A stretch of DNA of 64,000 nucleotides from assembly GCF_030412915.1 (NCBI RefSeq), contig NZ_JAUHJR010000002.1, positions 620,001 to 684,000 on the forward strand, given 5' to 3'. This document shows positions 26,372 to 35,858 of the stretch, one piece after another (the stretch's first letter is position 1; each line of letters opens with the position of its first letter). The notes under the pieces were generated by a model. It searched no databases. It was not told where the DNA came from and saw only the letters and a list, made by a program, of their open reading frames with translations. A program made the position numbers and the translations under genes. This DNA is from Nocardioides abyssi. GTDB lineage: Bacteria > Actinomycetota > Actinomycetes > Propionibacteriales > Nocardioidaceae.

Positions 26372-26824
26372 TCAGTCCTCGACGCGCTCGAGGAGGAAGA
26401 CGGGGATCTCGCGGTCGGTCTTCTCCTGGTACTCCGCGTACGGCGCGTACTGGGCTACGCACCGGTCCCACCACTCCACGCGCTCGGCGCCGGTGGCGAC
26501 CCGGGCGCGGTAGAGGGCCGGCTCGGGGCCGTCCTGGAGCTGCACGACGGGGTGGGCGACGAAGTTGGCGTACCAGCTGGGGTGCTCCGGGTCGCCGCCC
26601 TTCGACGCGACCGCGGCGTACACGCCCTCGTGCTCGACGCGCATCACCGGGTTCTTGCGCAGCTTGCCGGACTTCGCGCCCTTCGAGGTGATCACCACGA
26701 TCGGCCACTCCGGCTTGTCCATCAGCGTGTGTGCCTCGCGTCCGCCGGTGCGCTCGTAGGTCTCGACCTGGTTGCGCACCCACTCGCTGGGGCTGGGCTC
26801 GTACTCACCGTCCAAGAGGTCCAT
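26372..26824 (-). CDS. Deazaflavin-dependent nitroreductase family protein (Ddn-like)
   Basis: A 150-residue split beta-barrel protein of the F420-dependent Ddn/DUF385 type. The core reads VVITSKGAKSGKLRKNPVMR, then YAAVASKGGDPEHPSWYANF and VQLQDG, the strongly conserved pattern of this family (GxxxGxxRxxP and the SWYxNF motif). Such proteins use reduced F420 to reduce quinones or xenobiotics, or bind F420. The enzyme is cytosolic or membrane associated. It is divergent from menB over 71 bases, which is suggestive given that mycobacterial Ddn reduces menaquinone. Confidence 0.85.
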   Translation of the reverse strand: MDLLDGEYEPSPSEWVRNQVETYERTGGREAHTLMDKPEWPIVVITSKGAKSGKLRKNPVMRVEHEGVYAAVASKGGDPEHPSWYANFVAHPVVQLQDGPEPALYRARVATGAERVEWWDRCVAQYAPYAEYQEKTDREIPVFLLERVED

Positions 26825-26881
26825 GACCTACCGGAACCCATTCCGGCCCGATCCTCTTCCTCGGCGTCGGCGCGCCGCGGC

Positions 26882-26887
26882 TAGGGT
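26882..26887 (+). promoter_or_regulatory. -10 box of a leaderless promoter (menB)
   Basis: TAGGGT ends 8 bases before ATG 26896. Confidence 0.45.
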
Positions 26888-26895
26888 CGGTCGCC

Positions 26896-27831
26896 ATGAG
26901 CGCGATCGACGGGGTGTCGGAGATCTTCGACGCCGAGCTGTGGGACGTCGTCCCGGGCTTCGAGGACCTGACCGACCTGACCTACCACCGCGCGAAGGCG
27001 CACGGCACGGTGCGCGTCGCGTTCGACCGCCCCGACGTGCTCAACGCGTTCCGGCCGCACACCGTCGACGAGCTGCTGCGCGTCCTCGAGCACGCCCGGA
27101 CCACCAGCGACGTCGGCTGCGTGCTGCTCACCGGCAACGGTCCCGGCGAGCGGCACGGCAAGTGGGCGTTCTGCACCGGCGGCGACCAGCGGATCCGCGG
27201 TCGCGCCGGGTATCAGTACGAGAAGGCCGACGGGGTCGAGGGCGGCGACGCCGTGGTCACCGTGGACAAGGCCCGCCTCGCGAGGTTGCACATCCTCGAG
27301 GTGCAGCGGCTGATCCGGTTCATGCCGAAGATCGTCATCTGCGTCGTCCCCGGCTGGACGGCCGGCGGCGGCCACAGCCTGCACGTGGTGTGCGACCTGA
27401 CGCTGGCCAGCGCCGAGGAGGCGCGGTTCAAGCAGACCGACGCCGACGTCGGGTCGTTCGACGGCGGGTTCGGGTCGGCGTACCTGGCCCGCCAGGTCGG
27501 GCAGAAGATCGCCCGCGAGATCTTCTTCCTCGGCCAGGAGTACTCCGCCGAGGACGGCGTGCGGATGGGCACCGTCAACCGCGCCGTCCCGCACGCCGAG
27601 CTCGAGGCCACGGCGCTGGAGTGGGGCCGGATCGTCAACGGCAAGAGCCCGACGGCGCAGCGGATGCTGAAGTACTCCTTCAACGCCATCGACGACGGCC
27701 TGGTCGGCCAGCAGCTCTTCGCCGGCGAGACCACTCGCCTGGCCTACATGACCGACGAGGCCCAGGAGGGCCGCGACCAGTTCCTGGAGAAGCGCGACCC
27801 GGACTGGTCGGACTACCCCTGGTACTACTGA
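26896..27831 (+). CDS. menB: 1,4-dihydroxy-2-naphthoyl-CoA synthase
   Basis: A 311-residue crotonase-fold enzyme closing the naphthoquinone ring from o-succinylbenzoyl-CoA in menaquinone synthesis. Diagnostic MenB segments are FDRPDVLNAFRPHTVDEL, AFCTGGDQRIRGRAGY (oxyanion hole), GWTAGGGHSLHVVCDLTLAS and FKQTDADVGSFDGGFGSAYL, with the catalytic Asp in TDADVGSFD. The terminal DPDWSDYPWYY tail is typical. The N-terminal 20 residues are a little longer than in E. coli MenB but usual for actinobacteria. No other men gene is in the window. Confidence 0.95.
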   Translation: MSAIDGVSEIFDAELWDVVPGFEDLTDLTYHRAKAHGTVRVAFDRPDVLNAFRPHTVDELLRVLEHARTTSDVGCVLLTGNGPGERHGKWAFCTGGDQRIRGRAGYQYEKADGVEGGDAVVTVDKARLARLHILEVQRLIRFMPKIVICVVPGWTAGGGHSLHVVCDLTLASAEEARFKQTDADVGSFDGGFGSAYLARQVGQKIAREIFFLGQEYSAEDGVRMGTVNRAVPHAELEATALEWGRIVNGKSPTAQRMLKYSFNAIDDGLVGQQLFAGETTRLAYMTDEAQEGRDQFLEKRDPDWSDYPWYY

Positions 27832-27854
27832 GCCGACCCGGGCACCGACCCGCC

Positions 27855-28391
27855 GTGCGCCCCGTCCCTGGAGTCCCCGGAGCCCCCGCAGCTCTCGCCG
27901 CGGTGCTGGGCCTGCTCGGGTGGGGCCTGGCGGGCTGCGGCGAGGCCACCACCGGTGAGCTGTCGGCGGCCGCGCTGGCCGACGAGGTGGCCGCGCTCTA
28001 CCCGGCCGCGGGCCGTGCGCGCGTCGACGTGCGGTGCGACGGGCCACTGGCCGGCGAGGTCGGCGCCAGCCAGGAGTGCCGGGTGGCGGTGCGGCGCGAC
28101 GTGGTGACGGTCCGCGCGACGGTCACCGGCGAGACCGACGAGGGGCCGACGTTCGAGACCGTGCCGGTGGTGCCGGCCGACGAGGTCGCGCGGACGGTGT
28201 TGGCGGCGCTGACCGACGACGAGTACGTCGTGGGCGAGGTCGTCTGCGAGGCCGAGCTGCCCGGCGTGGTCGGGGCGTCGGTGGCCTGCCGGGCCGCGCC
28301 GCCGGACGGCGACCGGCGCACCAGGGTCGAGGCGACCGTGGAGCGGGTGGACGGGTTGCAGGTGCGGATCCGGTACCGCCTCGTGGGCTGA
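27855..28391 (+). CDS. Lipoprotein with two DUF4333-like repeats
   Basis: 178 residues. The lipobox LLGWGLAGC anchors it to the outer face of the membrane. Two repeats of about 70 residues follow, each with a pair of Cys in the pattern V-x-C-(8)-L-x-x-x-x-G-A-S-x-x-C (VRCDGPLAGEVGASQEC and VVCEAELPGVVGASVAC), so a disulphide per repeat is expected. This matches the DUF4333 type, common in actinobacterial lipoproteins and of unknown function. GTG 27855 lies 24 bases after the menB stop, so it may be transcribed with menB. Confidence 0.75.
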   Translation: MRPVPGVPGAPAALAAVLGLLGWGLAGCGEATTGELSAAALADEVAALYPAAGRARVDVRCDGPLAGEVGASQECRVAVRRDVVTVRATVTGETDEGPTFETVPVVPADEVARTVLAALTDDEYVVGEVVCEAELPGVVGASVACRAAPPDGDRRTRVEATVERVDGLQVRIRYRLVG

Positions 28392-28415
28392 GCCCCGGCG
28401 CGGCGCGATCGGTGA

Positions 28416-28421
28416 CACACT
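28416..28421 (+). promoter_or_regulatory. -10 box before the six-codon upstream ORF
   Basis: CACACT ends 6 bases before ATG 28428, spacing expected for a leaderless start. Confidence 0.3.
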
Positions 28422-28427
28422 CGGTGC

Positions 28428-28448
28428 ATGGAGATGGTTGCGCCATGA
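28428..28448 (+). CDS. Six-residue upstream ORF coupled to the sirtuin gene
   Basis: ATG 28428 reads MEMVAP and stops at TGA 28446-28448, overlapping the sirtuin ATG (28445) as ATGA. No other ATG or GTG in the sirtuin frame lies nearby, and there is no ribosome-binding site for it, so translation of the sirtuin may depend on this short ORF. Confidence 0.4.
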   Translation: MEMVAP

Positions 28449-29137
28449 AGGTCGTCGTGCTGACCGGAGCCGGGATCTCCGCCGAGAGCGGGGTGCCCAC
28501 CTTCCGCGACGCCGACGGGCTGTGGGAGGGCCACCGGGTCGAGGACGTCGCCACGCCCGAGGCGTACGACGCGCAGCCGTTCGTGGTGCACCGCTTCTAC
28601 GACGCCCGCCGCAAGGCGCTCACCGCCGTGGCGCCCAACCCCGCCCACCACGCGCTCGCGCGGCTGGAGGAGTCGCTCGGCGACGACCTGCTCGTCGTCA
28701 CCCAGAACATCGACGACCTGCACGAGCGCGCCGGCTCCACCCGCGTGCTGCACATGCACGGCGAGCTGCTGTCCGCGGTGTGCCGCGCCTGCCGGGGACG
28801 CTCCCGCTGGGACCGCGACCTCGCCGACCTGCCGCCCTGCCCGCGCTGCGGCACGCCCGACCTGCGGCCCGACGTGGTGTGGTTCGGCGAGATCCCCTAC
28901 GAGATGGACCGGATCTACCTCGCGCTCGAGTCGGCCGACCTGTTCGTCTCGATCGGCACCTCCGGCGCGGTCTACCCCGCCGCCGGCTTCGTGCAGCAGG
29001 CAGCGACGTACGGCGCCCGCACCCTCGAGCTGAACCTGCAGGCCAGCGAGGTCACCACGCTCTTCCACGAGACCCGCCACGGCCGCGCCGGCGAGCTCGT
29101 CCCCGCCTGGGTGGACGAGGTGCTCGTCAGGCGCTGA
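28445..29137 (+). CDS. cobB: NAD-dependent protein deacylase (sirtuin)
   Basis: A 230-residue class III sirtuin that removes acyl groups from lysine using NAD. GAGISAESG (8-16) binds NAD; TQNID (86-90), catalytic H105 in HGE, and the zinc ligands C113, C116, C132 and C135 are all present. Y52 and R55 in FYDARRKAL form the pair that in CobB and SIRT5 binds negatively charged acyl groups, so desuccinylase/demalonylase activity is likely besides deacetylation. The ATG overlaps the stop of a six-codon ORF. Confidence 0.92.
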   Translation: MKVVVLTGAGISAESGVPTFRDADGLWEGHRVEDVATPEAYDAQPFVVHRFYDARRKALTAVAPNPAHHALARLEESLGDDLLVVTQNIDDLHERAGSTRVLHMHGELLSAVCRACRGRSRWDRDLADLPPCPRCGTPDLRPDVVWFGEIPYEMDRIYLALESADLFVSIGTSGAVYPAAGFVQQAATYGARTLELNLQASEVTTLFHETRHGRAGELVPAWVDEVLVRR

Positions 29138-29160
29138 CCCGTCTGGTTGGGGCCTTCCGG

Positions 29161-29328
29161 CTGGTTGAGGAGGTTCCGCTGGGAACCGTCTCGAAACCCG
29201 CCGGAGATCGGGCTGCGGCGGGTTTCGAGACGGGCCTGACGGCCCTCCTCAACCAGCCGCCGGGCGCTGCGCGACCTCCTCAACCAGCTGCCGGGCGCTG
29301 CGCGATCTCCTCGACCAGCCGCTGAGGC
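29161..29328. repeat. Composite intergenic repeat with hairpins and 31-bp tandem units
   Basis: Outer arms CTGGTTGAGGAGG (29161-29173) and CCTCCTCAACCAG (29244-29256) enclose inner arms 29187-29202 and 29217-29232 (CGTCTCGAAACCCGCC). The right arm begins a 31-bp unit repeated at 29244, 29275 and, partly, 29306. This style of repeat is typical of Nocardioidaceae intergenic regions. It lies between the convergent sirtuin and treZ genes. Confidence 0.7.
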
Positions 29329-29332
29329 CGGG

Positions 29333-31117
29333 TCAGCCCAGCAGGACCCCCACGTGCGGCGGCAGCGACAACGCGCCGCCGGGGAGCAGCTCGGCGCCGG
29401 TGGGGGTGGCGAAGAGGACGGCCAGGTCGGGGTCGACGGTGAGGTCGGCAGGCTCGTCGCCGAAGTTGACCACCATCAGCGTGCCGGCGCGCGCCATGGT
29501 GAAGACGCGGGTGGCCTCGTCGGCGGTGCAGGAGACCGAGGTGAACGCGGGGTCGGTCAGCGCGGGGACCGTGCGCCGCAGCTCGGCGAGCCGGCGGTAG
29601 ACGTCGAGCAGCACCGCGTGCCGCCCCTCGGAGACCTCGGTCCAGTCGAGCTTGGAGCGGTGGAAGGTCTCCGGATCCTGCGGGTCGGGCACGACGGAGG
29701 GGTCCCAGCCCATCTTGGCGAACTCCGCGATCCGCCCCTCGGCGGTCGCCTTCCCCAGCTCGGGCTCGGGGTGGGAGGTGAAGAACTGGAACGGCGTCGA
29801 CGCGGCCCACTCCTCGCCCTGGAAGAGCATCGGGGTGAAGGGGCCGGCGAGGGTCAGCAGCGCCGCGCAGGCGAGCTGGTCGTCGTCGAGCACCTCGGCG
29901 ATCCGGTCGCCGACGGCGCGGTTGCCGATCTGGTCGTGGTTCTGGTTGGCGACGACGAGCCGCCAGGTCGGCATGTGCTCGGTGTCGACCGGCACGCCGT
30001 GGTCGGCCTCGCGGAAGGACGACCACGTGCCGTCGTGGAAGAAGCCCTTCTCGCACACCTTCGCCAACGCCGACAGCGGCTCGAAGTCGGCGTAGTAGCC
30101 GGTCGTCTCCCGCGTCAGCGCGACGTGGACGGCGTGGTGGAAGTCGTCGCTCCACTGCGCGTCGAGCCCGTAGCCACCCGCCTCCCGCGGCGTCACGAGA
30201 CGGGGGTCGTTGAGGTCGGACTCCGCGATGAGGGTGAGCGGCCGCCGCAGGTGCGCCGACAGCGCGGCCACCTCGACCGCCATCTCCTCGAGCAGGTGCA
30301 CCTCCGAGGAGTCCTCGAGCGCGTGCACGGCGTCGAGCCGCAGCGCGTCGACGTGGTAGTCGCGCAGCCACATCGCCACGTTGTCGAGGATGTAGCGGCG
30401 CACCTCGGCCGACCCCTCGTCGTCGAGGTTGAGCGAGTCGCCCCACGTGTTGCGGCCGCTGGTCAGGTACGGCCCGTAGACGGGCAGGTAGTTCCCGCTC
30501 GGCCCGAGGTGGTTGTAGACGACGTCCTGCACGACGCCGAGCCCGGCCCGGTGGCAGGCGTCGACGAAGCGCTGGTACGCCGCCGGGCCGCCGTACTGCT
30601 CGGCGACCGTGTGCCACAGGACGCCGTCGTACCCCCAGTTGTGCGTGCCGTTGAAGCCGTTGACCGGCAGCAGCTCGACGAGGTCGACGCCGATCGAGCG
30701 CAGGTGCTCCAGCTTGCCGATGGCCGCGTCGAGCGTGCCCTCGGGCGTGAACGTCCCGAGGTGCAGCTCGTAGATCACCGACCCGGGCAGCTGGCGGCCG
30801 GTCCACGCCCCGTCGCCCCAGGAGTACGCCGTGGGGTCGTAGGTGCGCGACCGTTCGTGGACGCCCTGCGGCTGCCGGCGCGAGCGCGGGTCGGGCAGCA
30901 CGGTGCCCGCCTCGCCCTGGTCGTCGACGAGGTAGCCGTAGTCGACCTCGCCGCCGGCGGGCACCGGCTCGGCCGGCGTCCACCAATCGTCCTCGCCGCG
31001 GACCATCTCGACGACCTCGGTGGCGTCGGCCGGTCCGAGGGCCAGGCGCAGGCGGGTCGGCCGGGGCGCCCAGACGTCGAAGGGGCCGCGGGCGGGGCGT
31101 CGGGTGGGGGCGGTCAT
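29333..31117 (-). CDS. treZ: Malto-oligosyltrehalose trehalohydrolase
   Basis: A 594-residue GH13 enzyme that releases trehalose from the end of maltooligosyl trehalose, the last step of the TreX-Y-Z route. An N-terminal carbohydrate-binding sandwich ([15 protein letters not shown]) precedes the barrel. The catalytic Asp lies in [12 protein letters not shown] and the Glu in LIAESDLND; the [11 protein letters not shown] segment is typical. ATG 31117 is separated from the treY stop by one base. Gene order glgX-treY-treZ on the minus strand forms a complete pathway from glycogen-like glucan to trehalose. Confidence 0.95.
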   Translation of the reverse strand: MTAPTRRPARGPFDVWAPRPTRLRLALGPADATEVVEMVRGEDDWWTPAEPVPAGGEVDYGYLVDDQGEAGTVLPDPRSRRQPQGVHERSRTYDPTAYSWGDGAWTGRQLPGSVIYELHLGTFTPEGTLDAAIGKLEHLRSIGVDLVELLPVNGFNGTHNWGYDGVLWHTVAEQYGGPAAYQRFVDACHRAGLGVVQDVVYNHLGPSGNYLPVYGPYLTSGRNTWGDSLNLDDEGSAEVRRYILDNVAMWLRDYHVDALRLDAVHALEDSSEVHLLEEMAVEVAALSAHLRRPLTLIAESDLNDPRLVTPREAGGYGLDAQWSDDFHHAVHVALTRETTGYYADFEPLSALAKVCEKGFFHDGTWSSFREADHGVPVDTEHMPTWRLVVANQNHDQIGNRAVGDRIAEVLDDDQLACAALLTLAGPFTPMLFQGEEWAASTPFQFFTSHPEPELGKATAEGRIAEFAKMGWDPSVVPDPQDPETFHRSKLDWTEVSEGRHAVLLDVYRRLAELRRTVPALTDPAFTSVSCTADEATRVFTMARAGTLMVVNFGDEPADLTVDPDLAVLFATPTGAELLPGGALSLPPHVGVLLG

Positions 31118-31118
31118 G

Positions 31119-33509
31119 TCAGTCCTCCGGGACGAGCAGGGCCACGGGGTGGGTGTCGAGCAGGTCGGTGAGCCGCGCGGAGGCGGGCCGGTCGGTGACG
31201 GCGTCGCGCCACCGGCCGGGCGGGAGCGCGAGCTCGGTGTCGCCCCATCCGCCGCGGGCGGCCAGCCCGACGGGCAGCCGGGTCACGATGGTGATCGCGC
31301 CGCCGCGGTCGTAGGCGAGCGCGTGGTCGGCGGCCGCGCCGGTGGCCGGAACCGCGGCGTACGACCCGAACAGCTCGGGTCGCTCGCGCCGCAGGGTGAG
31401 CGCCGTGGTGACGACCCGGAGCTTGGCGGTGGCCGGGTCGTCGAGGGTGGCGCCGACCGGCGACCACTCCGCGCGGGCCAGCAGCGACTGCCGGGCGTCG
31501 AAGTCGACGGGGCGGCGGTTGTCGGGGTCGACGAGCGACTGCTCCCACAGCTCGCTGCCCTGGTAGACGTCGGGGACGCCGGGGAGCGTGATCGAGAGCA
31601 GCTTCGCCGACAGCGCGTTGACCCAGCCGGGGCCGACCACCGAGGGCAGGAAGCCCTCGATCACCGCGCGCACGTCGTTGCGGTCGAAGGCGGCGTCGAC
31701 CGCGGTGTGGACCGCGGCCTCGTAGGCCTCGTCCGGGTCGGTCCAGGTGGTGCGGTCGCCGGCCTCGCGCATCGCCTTCTCGGCGTAGCCGTGCAGACGG
31801 TCGCGCAGGTCGGGGTCGCTGGGCAGCCAGGCGCCGACGACGGCCTGCCACAGCAGCGAGCCGAAGCCGGGGTCGGGCAGCGGCACGAGCCCGAGCAGCG
31901 CGTCGAGGGTGCGCTCCCACTGCTCCGGGACCTCGGCGAACGCCGTGATCCGGGCCCGGACGTCCTCGCCCCGCTTGGTGTCGTGGGTCGACAGCGTCGT
32001 CATCGCGTGCGGCCATCGCCCCTGGCGCACGGTCATGTGCTCGTGGAAGTCGGCCGGGTCGAGTGCGAAGACGCTCGGGTCGCCGCCGACCTCGTTGAGC
32101 GAGGTGAGCCGGGAGTAGCGGTAGAACGCGCAGTCCTCGACGCCCTTGGCCATCACCATGCCGCTGGTCTGCTGGAAGCGGCGGGCCGGCGGCGTCCACG
32201 GGTCGCTGAGCACCGGCAGCAGGACGTCGAGGGTCGCCGCCAGGTCGGGGCGGTGCTCGCGCGCGGCCGCGAAGGCCTGGTCGAGGTGCTCGCGGCCCTC
32301 GGGCAGGTAGGAGCGGTAGACCGGGAAGCAGGCGAGCAGCTCCGCGACCGCGTCGACGACGCGGTCGGTCGTGGTGTCGGGGCCGGCGGGCAGGATGCGG
32401 CGCACCTCGCGCGTGATCCGGCGGACCTCGCTGTTGAGGATGCCGTCGGCGACCTCCCGCTTGGTGCCGTGGATCATCGCGTGCCAGTCGACCGGCCCGC
32501 CGCGCAGCCGTGCCTCGAGCGCGTCGAGCGGCGCCTGGCCCGCGGGATCGGTCAGCACGCGGTCGACGTGGGCCAGCACGTCGTACCCCGTCGTGCCGGC
32601 CGTCGCCCAGCCCTCGGGCAGCTCCTCGCCGGGCTCGAGGATCTTCTCCACGATCACGTAGGCGCCGCCGGTGAGCTCGGCGAGGTCGTCGAGGTAGCGC
32701 TTGGGGTCGCGCAGGCCGTCGGGGTGGTCGACCCGCAGGCCGTCGACCAGCCCCTCCTCGAACCAGCGCCGCACCTCCTTGTGCGACTCCGCGAAGACCT
32801 CGGGGTCCTCCACCCGCACCGCGGCGAGGGTGTTGACCGCGAAGAACCGCCGGTAGTTCAGCCCCTCGTCGGCCACCTGCCAGTGCACGAGCTCGTAGTG
32901 CTGGCGGGCGTGGACGTCGCCTGCGTCGTCGCCCTCGGACCACGTGCCGGGCGCCACCGGGTAGTGGTTGTCGTGGTAGAGCAGCTCGCCGCCGTCGGGG
33001 GTGTCGACCACGCGGAGGTTGGCGACGACGCCCGCCTCGTCGAGGTCGTCGTCGCCGATGACCGGGATCCGGATCCGGCCGTCACCGGCGGCCCACTCGA
33101 TGTCGAACGCGGTCGCGTGCTCGGACTCGCGGCCGTGCTTGAGGACGTCCCACCACCAGGAGTCCTCCGCGGGCGCGGCCACGCCGACGTGGTTGGGCAC
33201 GATGTCGACCAGCACGCCCATCCCGAGCCGCCGGGCCTCGGCCGCCAGCGCGGCCAGGCCCTCCTCGCCGCCACGGGCCGGGTCGATCCGGTCGTGGGTG
33301 GCGACGTCGTAGCCGTGGGTGCTTCCCTCCTCGGCCGCGAGCAGCGGGGAGAGGTAGACCCAGTCGACGCCGAGCTCGCGGAGGTACGGCAGCCGGCGGG
33401 CCGCCTCGAACAGGTCGAGGTCCTCGCTGACCTGCAGCCGGTAGGTGCTGACCGGCACCCGCTGGCCGTCGGCCGGTCCGGGGTCGCGGTGCCTGCCCTC
33501 CACGGTCAC
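31119..33509 (-). CDS. treY: Maltooligosyl trehalose synthase
   Basis: A 796-residue GH13 enzyme that turns the reducing end of a maltodextrin into an alpha,alpha-1,1 bond. Characteristic segments are [20 protein letters not shown] at the N-terminus, [17 protein letters not shown], the nucleophile Asp in [13 protein letters not shown], and the acid Glu in VEKILEPGE. It starts with GTG 33509, which overlaps the glgX stop (GTGA), and is followed at once by treZ. Trehalose made here would protect against osmotic and drying stress, linking functionally to the betaine importer at 2.5-5.8 kb. Confidence 0.95.
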   Translation of the reverse strand: MTVEGRHRDPGPADGQRVPVSTYRLQVSEDLDLFEAARRLPYLRELGVDWVYLSPLLAAEEGSTHGYDVATHDRIDPARGGEEGLAALAAEARRLGMGVLVDIVPNHVGVAAPAEDSWWWDVLKHGRESEHATAFDIEWAAGDGRIRIPVIGDDDLDEAGVVANLRVVDTPDGGELLYHDNHYPVAPGTWSEGDDAGDVHARQHYELVHWQVADEGLNYRRFFAVNTLAAVRVEDPEVFAESHKEVRRWFEEGLVDGLRVDHPDGLRDPKRYLDDLAELTGGAYVIVEKILEPGEELPEGWATAGTTGYDVLAHVDRVLTDPAGQAPLDALEARLRGGPVDWHAMIHGTKREVADGILNSEVRRITREVRRILPAGPDTTTDRVVDAVAELLACFPVYRSYLPEGREHLDQAFAAAREHRPDLAATLDVLLPVLSDPWTPPARRFQQTSGMVMAKGVEDCAFYRYSRLTSLNEVGGDPSVFALDPADFHEHMTVRQGRWPHAMTTLSTHDTKRGEDVRARITAFAEVPEQWERTLDALLGLVPLPDPGFGSLLWQAVVGAWLPSDPDLRDRLHGYAEKAMREAGDRTTWTDPDEAYEAAVHTAVDAAFDRNDVRAVIEGFLPSVVGPGWVNALSAKLLSITLPGVPDVYQGSELWEQSLVDPDNRRPVDFDARQSLLARAEWSPVGATLDDPATAKLRVVTTALTLRRERPELFGSYAAVPATGAAADHALAYDRGGAITIVTRLPVGLAARGGWGDTELALPPGRWRDAVTDRPASARLTDLLDTHPVALLVPED

Positions 33510-35695
33510 TCCTGCCCGCTCTCGATCAGCGCAGCGACGGACGCGGCGACGGAGGTGTCGACCTCGGCCTCGGGCGCGGCGTGCTGCTGGAGCACGACCA
33601 GGCTGTGGGTCTCCAGCGCCAGGGTCGAGCCGGGCTCGAGGCCGGTCGGCCCGCCCTCCGGCCCGGCGTCGTGGCCGGTGTCGACGACGACGTCCCAGCC
33701 GGCGGCGTACTCGTCGGAGGGGAGGGTGACCTCGGTCGGCCCGTCGGCGTTGAAGTAGAGCAGGAAGTGGTCGTCGACGATGCGCTGGCCGCGCTCGTCC
33801 TTGCCGGCGATGCCGTCGCCGTTGAGGTACATGCCGATGACCTGCTGGCCGCCCTCCCAGTCACCGTCCTCCATCGGCCGGCCCTCGGGGTGCAGCCACA
33901 CGATGTCGTTGAGCCGCTCGCCGTCGCCGGTGCGGACCTCGGTGCCGGTGAAGAAGCGCTTGCGACGGAACGTCGGGTGGTCTCGACGCAGCTGGGAGAT
34001 CGCGGCGGTGAACTCCAGCAGCGCGGTGTCGGCGCGGTCCCAGTGCATCCAGGCGATCTCGGAGTCCTGGGCGTAGGTGTTGTTGTTGCCGTCCTGGGTG
34101 CGGCTCATCTCGTCGCCGTGCAGCAGCATCGGCACGCCCTGGCTCAGCAGCAGCGTGGTGATGAAGTTGCGCTGCTCGCGCGCCCGGGCGGTGAGGATCT
34201 CCGGGTCGTCGGTGGGGCCCTCGGCGCCGTGGTTCCAGGAGCGGTTGTGGCTCTCGCCGTCGTTGCCGTCCTCGCCGTTGGCGTCGTTGTGCTTCTCGTT
34301 GTAGGAGACGAGGTCGCGCAGGGTGAAGCCGTCGTGGGCGGTGACGAAGTTGATGCTCGCGAAGGGGCGGCGGCCCGACTGCTCGTAGAGGTCGGAGGAC
34401 CCGGCCAGCCGGCTGGCGAACTCGCCGAGCGCCGGCTCGCCGCGCCAGAAGTCGCGGACCGTGTCGCGGTAGGCGCCGTTCCACTCGGTCCACTGCGGCG
34501 GGAAGCCGCCGACCTGGTAGCCGCCCGGGCCGATGTCCCACGGCTCGGCGATCAGCTTGACCTGCGAGACCACCGGGTCCTGCTGGACGAGCTCGAAGAA
34601 CGTCGCCAGCCGGTCGACCTCGTAGAACTCGCGCGCCAGCGTCGAGGCCAGGTCGAAGCGGAAGCCGTCGACGTGCATCTCGGTCACCCAGTAGCGCAGC
34701 GAGTCCATGATCAGCTGCAGCGAGTGCGGGTGGCCGACGTTGAGGCTGTTGCCCGTGCCGGTGTAGTCCATGTAGTAGCGCTTGTCGTCGTCGACGAGGC
34801 GGTAGTAGGCCTGGTTGTCGATGCCGCGGAAGCTCAGCGTCGGGCCCATGTGGTTGCCCTCGGCAGTGTGGTTGTAGACCACGTCGAGGATCACCTCGAT
34901 GCCTGCGGCGTGCATCGCCTTGACCATCGACTTGAACTCCTGGACCTGCTGGCCGGGCTCGTCGGTCGAGGCGTAGTCGGCGTGCGGGGCGAGGAAGCCG
35001 AGGGTGTTGTAGCCCCAGTAGTTGCGCAGCCCCTTCTCCAGCAGCGTGCTGTCCTGCACGAACTGGTGGACCGGCATCAGCTCGATCGCGGTCACGCCGA
35101 GCTTGGTCAGGTGCTCGGTGACCGCGGGGTGCGCCAGGCCGGCGTACGTCCCGCGCTGCGCCTCGGGCACGTCCGGGTGCAGCTGGGTCAGGCCCTTGAC
35201 GTGCGCCTCGTAGATGAAGCTCTCGCTGTAGGGGATCCCGAGCGGGCGGTCGCCCTCCCAGTCGAAGAACGGGTTGATGACCACGGCCTTGGTCATGTGC
35301 GCCGCCGAGTCGTCGTCGTTGCGCGAGTCGGGGTCGCCGAAGTCGTAGCCGAAGAGCGCCTGGTCCCAGTCGATGTCGCCGCTGGTGGCCTTGGCGTAGG
35401 GGTCGAGCAGGAGCTTGTTGGGGTTGCACCGCAGGCCCTGCGCCGGGTCGTGGGGGCCGTGCACGCGGTAGCCGTAGCGCTGGCCCGGCTGGACGGCCGG
35501 CAGGTAGCAGTGCCAGACGAACGCGTCGACCTCGGTGACCTCGACGCGGGTCTCGGTGCCGGCCTCGTCGAAGAGGCACAGCTCGACGCGCTCGGCGGCC
35601 TCGCTGAAGAGGGCGAAGTTGGTGCCGGTGCCGTCGAACGTCGCACCCAGCGGGTACGGCTGGCCGGGCCAGACCTCGGTCGTGGTCTCGGTCAT
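33506..35695 (-). CDS. glgX: Glycogen debranching enzyme
   Basis: A 729-residue isoamylase-type GH13 debranching enzyme (GlgX/TreX), cutting alpha-1,6 branches to supply linear maltodextrin for TreY. The N-terminal CBM48 domain reads YPLGATFDGTGTNFALFSEA. Barrel motifs are ILDVVYNHTAEGN, the nucleophile Asp in DGFRFDLASTL, the Glu in LIAEPWDIGPGGY, and NFVTAHDGFTL. ATG 35695 has a GAAGG ribosome-binding site about 9 bases upstream and starts at the usual TreX N-terminus. It is the first gene of the trehalose operon and divergent from an acyl-CoA dehydrogenase. Confidence 0.94.
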   Translation of the reverse strand: MTETTTEVWPGQPYPLGATFDGTGTNFALFSEAAERVELCLFDEAGTETRVEVTEVDAFVWHCYLPAVQPGQRYGYRVHGPHDPAQGLRCNPNKLLLDPYAKATSGDIDWDQALFGYDFGDPDSRNDDDSAAHMTKAVVINPFFDWEGDRPLGIPYSESFIYEAHVKGLTQLHPDVPEAQRGTYAGLAHPAVTEHLTKLGVTAIELMPVHQFVQDSTLLEKGLRNYWGYNTLGFLAPHADYASTDEPGQQVQEFKSMVKAMHAAGIEVILDVVYNHTAEGNHMGPTLSFRGIDNQAYYRLVDDDKRYYMDYTGTGNSLNVGHPHSLQLIMDSLRYWVTEMHVDGFRFDLASTLAREFYEVDRLATFFELVQQDPVVSQVKLIAEPWDIGPGGYQVGGFPPQWTEWNGAYRDTVRDFWRGEPALGEFASRLAGSSDLYEQSGRRPFASINFVTAHDGFTLRDLVSYNEKHNDANGEDGNDGESHNRSWNHGAEGPTDDPEILTARAREQRNFITTLLLSQGVPMLLHGDEMSRTQDGNNNTYAQDSEIAWMHWDRADTALLEFTAAISQLRRDHPTFRRKRFFTGTEVRTGDGERLNDIVWLHPEGRPMEDGDWEGGQQVIGMYLNGDGIAGKDERGQRIVDDHFLLYFNADGPTEVTLPSDEYAAGWDVVVDTGHDAGPEGGPTGLEPGSTLALETHSLVVLQQHAAPEAEVDTSVAASVAALIESGQE

Positions 35696-35845
35696 GGTGG
35701 TGCCCTTCGTCGCGCGGTGGTGTGGTGTGGACCGACCCGTTTGGATCGATCGAATCCGCGGGCGCGCGGGCGCGCCCCCGAGCGCCTCCGATACCCACTC
35801 GGTCCGCCAGGCACCCTTCACCTCTCGGGGTGTGCTACCCGCGAG

Positions 35846-35851
35846 TAGGAT
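35846..35851 (+). promoter_or_regulatory. -10 box of a leaderless promoter (acyl-CoA dehydrogenase)
   Basis: TAGGAT ends 7 bases before ATG 35859. Confidence 0.45.
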
Positions 35852-35858
35852 CGGGGCC

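Noticed and set aside
29244-29328. Possible CRISPR array
   Set aside because: 31-bp units abut each other with no spacers, and no cas genes are present.
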